Assembly (NCBI GenBank): GCA_030838265.1
Contig: JAUTXA010000134.1
Location: forward strand, 1 to 8,294
Direction: 5' to 3'
DNA: 8,294 nucleotides
Source of the DNA: Actinomycetota bacterium
Lineage (GTDB): Bacteria > Actinomycetota > Acidimicrobiia > Acidimicrobiales > BP-101
The notes beneath the pieces are model-generated. The model was not told the origin of the DNA. It saw only the letters and a program-made list of their open reading frames with translations, and made no database searches. This document shows, one piece after another, positions 4,547 through 8,294 of the stretch (position 1 is its first letter; each line of letters begins with the position of its first letter). A program made the translations under genes and the position numbers.

Positions 4547-5868
4547 GTCGGCGGCTATGGGGAGCTCTGGGCCTCGCGGCCTCACTGGCCGTGGCGTCGT
4601 GCGCGCCCTCTAGCCACCCGCAGCGGAGTGCGGCTTGCTCGACCCTTCAAGCTCAGGTCGCGGCGACGTCGAAGGCCGCGTCTGACGTGATCCATCTCAA
4701 CAAGACTGAGATCGGGATGTATTTCAAGAGTCGGACCCAGCGACTCCGCGCCCTGGCGAGGGCTGACTCGAACGACCGCCGGGAAGCCTCGGCCTTCGCG
4801 GCGATGGCCGACATTCTTGAGCGCGCCACGCCTCTCGTTGTGGGCCGCTGGGGACCAAGCGATGGAACGGCCCTCCACGCTCGGGCCTTCGCGAGTCGAA
4901 GATTCAGAGTTGCGTTTGAGGCACTCGCGGAGGCGAAGGATAAGTCCGCCAGCCGGTGGAGCGAAGCCGGATCGAACGCCCAGTGGGCGGCCTTTCGGCT
5001 GGCGACTCGCTGTCACCGAGCCGATCCGGTCCCCCAATCTTCGCTGACCGCCGCTGACGCTTCGCTTCGCGCTCAACTGCCGATCTTGGCGGTCGACGTT
5101 TCCACGGGAGGCCGGCTTGAGCGCCTCGATGCCACCGGCGCCGTCACCCGCCTGGGCGTCGACGACTTGCGGGTCTCGTTCCCATTGCTCTCGCCCGACG
5201 GCACGACCCTTGTTGCGGTGACCACCACCAAGAACGACAAGGAGCCAAAGGCCCGGTCGCTCTCACTGTCGGGCGACGTACAGCGCACATTCCCGGGTGT
5301 CGTGGACTGCGTCGGTTGGGCGCCTGGCAGCGTTCCGGTGCTTGGACGCTACGAAGGCACCGCAATGAGCTTCCGGAAGGCTGTCGACGGGGCGCCTCTC
5401 CCCATCCCTGGCGGCTCGTGCCCGATCGCCCGAGGCCAGACGACAGACATCTTGACCGTCGTGGGCGCCTCTGAGGAGAGCCAAGTCGAAGTCGCCGTCG
5501 TAGGCCCCGACTACAGGATCCGACAACGATTTGGGCGAGCTCCCTGCCGGTTTGTCGAGGGACAATCAAGTCCAATCGCCGATGAGATCGTGATGACTGC
5601 GGCCTGCGACGATCCATTCGAGAGTGGGCTTTGGATGGCCGAGCCCGATGGACAACTGAGGCATGTTTTGCCGTGCGTCTGCGGACCGGCGACCTTCAGC
5701 CCGGACGGCACGTGGCTGGCGTTCGCCATTCGCCCGTTGGACGCCGGCGAGGGAAGCACTGATATCCGCCTCGGTTTCGCGAGGCGCGACGGCTCAGGTG
5801 CCTTCTACCTCGATGTACGTGGACTCAGTTTTCCGATGTGGACGCCCAAGCTCTCCATCGCTCGCTGA
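4543..5868 (+). CDS. Lipoprotein with C-terminal beta-propeller-like (PD40/TolB-type) repeats, unrecognised family
   Basis: A 441-residue predicted lipoprotein. The GTG start at 4543 overlaps the DinB-like stop by 4 bases (GTGA) and places a signal peptide at residues 1-19 with a lipobox (VASC), lipid Cys20. The frame is open further upstream, but that would bury the signal. Residues 30-170 look mostly helical (QAQVAATSKAASDVI, FAAMADILERATPLV, FRVAFEALAEAKDKSA). From about 180 the protein turns to beta strands with propeller-type repeats: LLSPDGTTLVAV (215-226) and TFSPDGTWLAFAI (384-396), as in TolB/PD40 blades. It contains eight further Cys after the lipid one (32, 157, 256, 293, 335, 355, 378, 380), suggesting disulfides in an extracytoplasmic protein. 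Third codon positions are less G/C-biased than in neighbours: 30 of 40 codons at 4621-4740 against 36 of 40 at 4031-4150, by hand count. That hints at a newer gene. Partner and ligand are unknown. Confidence 0.75.
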   Translation: MSRRLWGALGLAASLAVASCAPSSHPQRSAACSTLQAQVAATSKAASDVIHLNKTEIGMYFKSRTQRLRALARADSNDRREASAFAAMADILERATPLVVGRWGPSDGTALHARAFASRRFRVAFEALAEAKDKSASRWSEAGSNAQWAAFRLATRCHRADPVPQSSLTAADASLRAQLPILAVDVSTGGRLERLDATGAVTRLGVDDLRVSFPLLSPDGTTLVAVTTTKNDKEPKARSLSLSGDVQRTFPGVVDCVGWAPGSVPVLGRYEGTAMSFRKAVDGAPLPIPGGSCPIARGQTTDILTVVGASEESQVEVAVVGPDYRIRQRFGRAPCRFVEGQSSPIADEIVMTAACDDPFESGLWMAEPDGQLRHVLPCVCGPATFSPDGTWLAFAIRPLDAGEGSTDIRLGFARRDGSGAFYLDVRGLSFPMWTPKLSIAR

Positions 5869-5890
5869 GCAGGCACAGGCGTTTCCCGCC

Positions 5891-5904
5891 GCCCGGCAAC
5901 GGGC
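5891..5904 (+). terminator. Short hairpin with GCAA tetraloop after the lipoprotein gene
   Basis: GCCCG (5891-5895) and CGGGC (5900-5904) close a GCAA loop, a stable GNRA tetraloop. It begins 22 bases after the lipoprotein TGA and is the only hairpin before the next gene. There is no U-tract. It may act as a weak terminator, or belong to the leader of the next gene. Confidence 0.35.
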
Positions 5905-5919
5905 ACGACCTCCCGGTAC

Positions 5920-5935
5920 CAGTCGTATTGGACTG
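5920..5935 (+). promoter_or_regulatory. Small inverted repeat in the leader of the membrane protein gene
   Basis: CAGTC (5920-5924) and GACTG (5931-5935) flank GTATTG, directly before the ribosome site. It could be an operator or a small leader hairpin that affects access to the ribosome site. With 5-bp arms it may also be chance. No convincing -10/-35 pair is seen nearby. Confidence 0.2.
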
Positions 5936-5942
5936 AGGGGAG
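5935..5942 (+). promoter_or_regulatory. Ribosome binding site (GAGGGGAG) of the membrane protein gene
   Basis: A purine-rich site 7 bases before the ATG at 5950. It selects that ATG over the adjacent GTG at 5947, which would leave only 4 bases. It is the clearest ribosome site in the window, in contrast to the divergent genes, which lack one. Confidence 0.6.
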
Positions 5943-5949
5943 TTACGTG

Positions 5950-6717
5950 ATGGGTTTGCACCGACGCAAGGGCGCCGACGACACCAACGTGGTGCGCAGG
6001 CCGGCGAACGAGCCGGCGACGGTCGTCGAGACCAGGGACCACCGGACGGCCTTGGCCGCCGACGCCGATCTGGGTGATGTGGCGACGGCCGGCGTCATCG
6101 CCGGGACCATGGTCGCGGTGATGACGACAGGCATCCTGCTCGCCGTCCTGGGCGGCCTGGCCTTCGCCCTCGCCGGCGGCACCAGCTATCCGCGATCAGC
6201 CTCGACATGGGGCATCGGTGGCGCCGTGGTCGCCATCTTCTCGGTGTGGGCCGGCTTCACGTTCGGCGGCTACACGAGTGGGCGCATGGCCCGTCGCGCC
6301 GGTGCCACCAATGGGTTCCTGGTGTCGTTCACCGCCGTCGTCGGCGTGGTCGTCGCTCTGGCCGTCTGGACGAAGAGCGGCGACGCCGGTTTGCTCGGCG
6401 GCTGGATCCACAACGCGGGCATCCGCAGCACGACCGGGTGGATGACGGTCAGTGCCCTCACCGGCCTCGGCGCCCTGGTGATCATGGTCCTCACCTCGAC
6501 CCTCGGCGGAGTGATGGGCGAGCGCTGGCACACCGCCCTCATCGAGCGAGCGCTGGCCAACCGGACGACCGAGAGCACCGATACCGACAGTGACACCATC
6601 GATGTCCGGGACCGGCGCGAGGTTCGGGCCCGCGACACCGAGGTGGTGGATGACGACGTTCGCAGCCGCGACGACGTGCGCAGCCGCGACGACGTGATCG
6701 CTCAGGGTCGCCGGTAG
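5950..6717 (+). CDS. Four-helix membrane protein with charged repeat-bearing C-tail, unknown function
   Basis: A 255-residue inner-membrane protein I do not recognise by family. A polar N-terminus (1-44, rich in Arg/Asp) is followed by four membrane segments at about 46-76, 87-108, 121-140 and 164-188. These are glycine-rich, with small-residue patterns such as GGLAFALAGG and GLGALVIMVLTSTLGGVMG that favour tight helix packing. The shape recalls small integral proteins annotated only as hypothetical in actinobacteria. The C-terminal tail (190-255) is hydrophilic and highly charged, with Asp/Arg repeats (DDVRSRDDVRSRDDV, 234-248), and is probably cytoplasmic. An 81-bp leader with its own ribosome site separates it from the lipoprotein gene, so it is probably a separate transcript or an internally started one. 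Its last 16 bp overlap the end of the convergent flavoprotein gene. Confidence 0.8.
   Translation: MGLHRRKGADDTNVVRRPANEPATVVETRDHRTALAADADLGDVATAGVIAGTMVAVMTTGILLAVLGGLAFALAGGTSYPRSASTWGIGGAVVAIFSVWAGFTFGGYTSGRMARRAGATNGFLVSFTAVVGVVVALAVWTKSGDAGLLGGWIHNAGIRSTTGWMTVSALTGLGALVIMVLTSTLGGVMGERWHTALIERALANRTTESTDTDSDTIDVRDRREVRARDTEVVDDDVRSRDDVRSRDDVIAQGRR
6652..6696 (+). repeat. 18-bp tandem repeat, 2.5 copies, in the membrane protein tail
   Basis: GACGACGTT-CGCAGCCGC (6652-6669) is followed by GACGACGTG-CGCAGCCGC (6670-6687) and a half copy GACGACGTG (6688-6696); one base differs. It encodes the unit DDVRSR in frame, so copy-number change keeps the reading frame. Confidence 0.8.
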
Positions 6718-7373
6718 CGCCGCACGTAGTCAGGGACGACGGGCTCGCCAGCCGGCGAGCCCGTCGTGTCGCGCTCGGGCTCGCCCGCGGTGGTGACCAG
6801 CGGCAAGATGCCGGCCCAGTGCGGCAGGGCGTAGTCCTCGTCGTCATCGACCGGATGCCCGGTGCGGACCTTGGCCGACGCCTCGTTGAGATCGAGGGCG
6901 AGCACCGTCGTCGCCGTCAGCTCCTTGGCCGTCGGCCAACGGGTGTCGTCCCACCGCCCGGGGACGATGTGCTCGACCAGCAATCGCATGGCCTCCATCT
7001 TCTGCTCCGGGTCGCGAACCTCGGTGGCCGTCCCGTAGACGACGACGCAGCGGTAGTTCACCGAATGGTGGAAGGCCGACCGCGCCAGCACCAGGCCATC
7101 GATCAACGTGACAGTGACGCAGCAGTCGACTCCTCTCTTGAGCGACCGGAGCATGGCGCTGGCCGGAGATCCGTGGACGTAGAGGGTGTCGCCGGCCCGA
7201 GCGTAGGTGGTGGGGATCACGCGCGGGCGGCCGTCGATGACGAACCCGACGTGGCAGACGAAGGCCTCGTCGAGGATGGCGTCGATGGTCTCTCGGTCGT
7301 AGCGGCCGCGAGCGGGCAGCCGCTTCACCTCGGTGCGGGGCGACGCCGGCCCCTCGCTCACGGCCTCGCTCAC
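6702..7373 (-). CDS. Pyridoxamine 5'-phosphate oxidase superfamily protein (FMN-binding split barrel)
   Basis: A 223-residue cytoplasmic protein of the split-barrel flavin-binding superfamily, most like the Pyridox_ox_2 group, whose members bind FMN or F420-type cofactors and are often of unknown substrate. The core runs from LDEAFVCHVGFVIDGRPRVIPTTYARAGDTLYVHGSPAS (34-72), the usual opening strands, through the strand GVDCCVTVTLIDGLVLARSAFHHSVNYRCVVVYGTATEV (81-119). In the latter, ARSAFHHSVNYRCV matches the conserved flavin-contact region. Helix and dimer segments follow at 121-137 and 148-170. The C-terminal tail (200-223) is low in complexity (GSPAGEP), and its DNA forms a perfect hairpin at 6736-6767. 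True PNPO activity in vitamin B6 synthesis is unlikely for this subgroup. The GTG start overlaps the ABC-F stop by 4 bases (GTGA), indicating co-expression. The 3' end overlaps the membrane protein gene by 16 bp tail-to-tail. Confidence 0.88.
   Translation of the reverse strand: MSEAVSEGPASPRTEVKRLPARGRYDRETIDAILDEAFVCHVGFVIDGRPRVIPTTYARAGDTLYVHGSPASAMLRSLKRGVDCCVTVTLIDGLVLARSAFHHSVNYRCVVVYGTATEVRDPEQKMEAMRLLVEHIVPGRWDDTRWPTAKELTATTVLALDLNEASAKVRTGHPVDDDEDYALPHWAGILPLVTTAGEPERDTTGSPAGEPVVPDYVRRYRRP
6736..6767. terminator. Perfect 14-bp hairpin at a convergent gene junction
   Basis: Bases 6736-6749 (ACGACGGGCTCGCC) pair without mismatch with 6754-6767 (GGCGAGCCCGTCGT) around the loop AGCC. 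It starts 19 bases after the TAG of the membrane protein gene, the position expected for a terminator of that transcript. On the other strand it lies within the last codons of the flavoprotein gene. No U-tract follows on either side, as often in high-GC actinobacteria. It is the strongest hairpin seen in the window. Confidence 0.6.
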
Positions 7374-8294
7374 GCCAGCGACACCAGGTCGAGCAGGTCG
7401 TCCGACCAGTGGTCGAGGGTGGCCTCGGGCATGAGCAGGACCCGGCTGGGGCCGAGGGCCTCGACGAACTGAGCGTCGTGGGAGACGAGCACCATGGCGC
7501 CCGGCCAGGCGCCGAGGGCGACGGCCACCGCGTCGCGCGACGGTGGGTCGAGGTTGTTGGTGGGCTCGTCGAGCAGCAGCAGGTTGTGCCGGCCGACCAC
7601 CAGCTGGGCCAGGGCCAGCTTCGTCTTCTCGCCCCCCGACAGCGTCGACGCGTCCTGGAACGCCTTGTCGCCGGGCAGGTTGAACATGCCGAGGAGGCTG
7701 CGCAGCTCGGTCTCGGGCAGGTCGGCCTGCTCGCGCATGTGGCTGAGCAAATCGACGCCGGCCCGGATGCCCTCGTGCTCCTGGGCGTAGTAGCCGGCCG
7801 AGACACCCACACCGAAGCGGACGTCTCCGGCGTCGGCCTCGGTCTCGCTGGCCAGGATGCGCAGCAGGCTGGTCTTACCCGCGCCATTGAGGCCCATGAT
7901 CAGCAGGCGCTCACCGCGCTCGAGGGCGAACGATGCGTCCTCGAACACCGGTGGCCCGCCATAGCCCTTGGCCAGGCCCTCGACCTCGAGGACGGTGCGC
8001 CCGGCATGGGGCGGGTCGGGGAAGCGGAAGCGATGGCGCTGCTCCCTCGAAGGTCCCTCGACCGCCGTGGACCGCAGTCGCTCGACCCGGTGGTCGAGGA
8101 CCTTGGCCAGCCGGGCTCGCTTGGCGCTGGAGTGGCGCATGGCATCGGCCAGCGAGCCGAGGCGGCGGATCTCGGCCTCCTGACGAACGGCCAGCTTGGC
8201 CAGTCGGACCTCGTCGCGAGCGCGGGCCTCGCGGTACTGCGAGTACGTCCCCTTGTACTCGACGACCGTCCCCTCGTCGAGATGCAGCACGCGC
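7370..8294 (-). CDS. ABC-F family ATPase, C-terminal part (cut by window edge)
   Basis: The frame enters from the right edge and ends at the TGA at 7370-7372; about 307 residues are visible. The first residues (RVLHLDEGTVVEYKGTYSQY, from 8293) are the end of a first ATPase domain. A charged helical linker rich in Arg/Glu/Ala follows (about 20-95 of the visible part). The second domain has Walker A GLNGAGKTS (133-141), the ABC signature LSGGE (217-221), Walker B LLLLDEP (237-243) with NNLD after it, and switch His271 in SHD. Two fused ATPase domains joined by a linker, with no membrane segments, define ABC-F proteins, which act on ribosomes (translation factor or antibiotic protection). Which type cannot be told from this part: the linker length and the missing N-terminal domain would decide. 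It is probably co-translated with the flavoprotein gene via the GTGA overlap. Confidence 0.92.
   Translation of the reverse strand, partial: RVLHLDEGTVVEYKGTYSQYREARARDEVRLAKLAVRQEAEIRRLGSLADAMRHSSAKRARLAKVLDHRVERLRSTAVEGPSREQRHRFRFPDPPHAGRTVLEVEGLAKGYGGPPVFEDASFALERGERLLIMGLNGAGKTSLLRILASETEADAGDVRFGVGVSAGYYAQEHEGIRAGVDLLSHMREQADLPETELRSLLGMFNLPGDKAFQDASTLSGGEKTKLALAQLVVGRHNLLLLDEPTNNLDPPSRDAVAVALGAWPGAMVLVSHDAQFVEALGPSRVLLMPEATLDHWSDDLLDLVSLA

Noticed and set aside
7370..8294. ABC-F protein as an antibiotic resistance factor
   Set aside because: Only the C-terminal part is visible, and ABC-F proteins include general translation factors; nothing here separates them.
1..8294. Defence island, prophage, integron or biosynthetic cluster
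   Set aside because: No nuclease, transposase, integrase, phage structural or carrier-protein/synthase motif was seen; the genes are ordinary chromosomal families.

Overview
The window is GC-rich, gene-dense bacterial chromosome with almost no non-coding space. Strong G/C preference at third codon positions, frequent GTG starts, four stop/start junctions of the form GTGA, and TANNNT boxes placed 6-9 bases before start codons (leaderless-type promoters) all suggest a high-GC actinobacterium. An Acidimicrobiia-like lineage is my guess, from the overall look and not from a marker gene. There are no rRNA or tRNA genes, no transposase and no CRISPR array.

Layout. Positions 1-2558 (minus strand, read right to left) form a tight operon: HAD-family hydrolase, cupredoxin lipoprotein, PaaG-like crotonase. 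After an 82-bp gap carrying a short repeated motif comes the N-terminal part of a polytopic membrane protein that runs off the left edge. A GNAT acetyltransferase (plus) diverges from the HAD gene across 19 bp. It collides tail-to-tail, with an 80-bp overlap, with a metallo-beta-lactamase-fold hydrolase (minus). That gene in turn diverges across 30 bp from a plus-strand pair: a DinB-like four-helix protein and a beta-propeller-type lipoprotein. A separately led four-helix membrane protein (5950-6717) follows. Its 3' end overlaps by 16 bp a convergent minus-strand pair: an ABC-F ATPase (C-terminal part, cut by the right edge) and an FMN-binding split-barrel protein of the pyridoxamine-phosphate-oxidase superfamily.

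How the genes fit together. The sequence shows coupling in expression (four 4-base overlaps, two very short divergent spacers, two tail-to-tail overlaps) but no single biochemical pathway. The enzymes are general-purpose families: hydrolase, acyl-CoA isomerase/hydratase, acetyltransferase, metallo-hydrolase, flavoprotein. Two lipoproteins are predicted to be exported. I see no defence system, mobile element or biosynthetic cluster. The most interesting signals are architectural: compact divergent promoters, an intragenic 14-bp perfect hairpin at a convergent junction, the antisense gene overlap, and the unrecognised cysteine-containing propeller lipoprotein with weaker G/C third-position bias.
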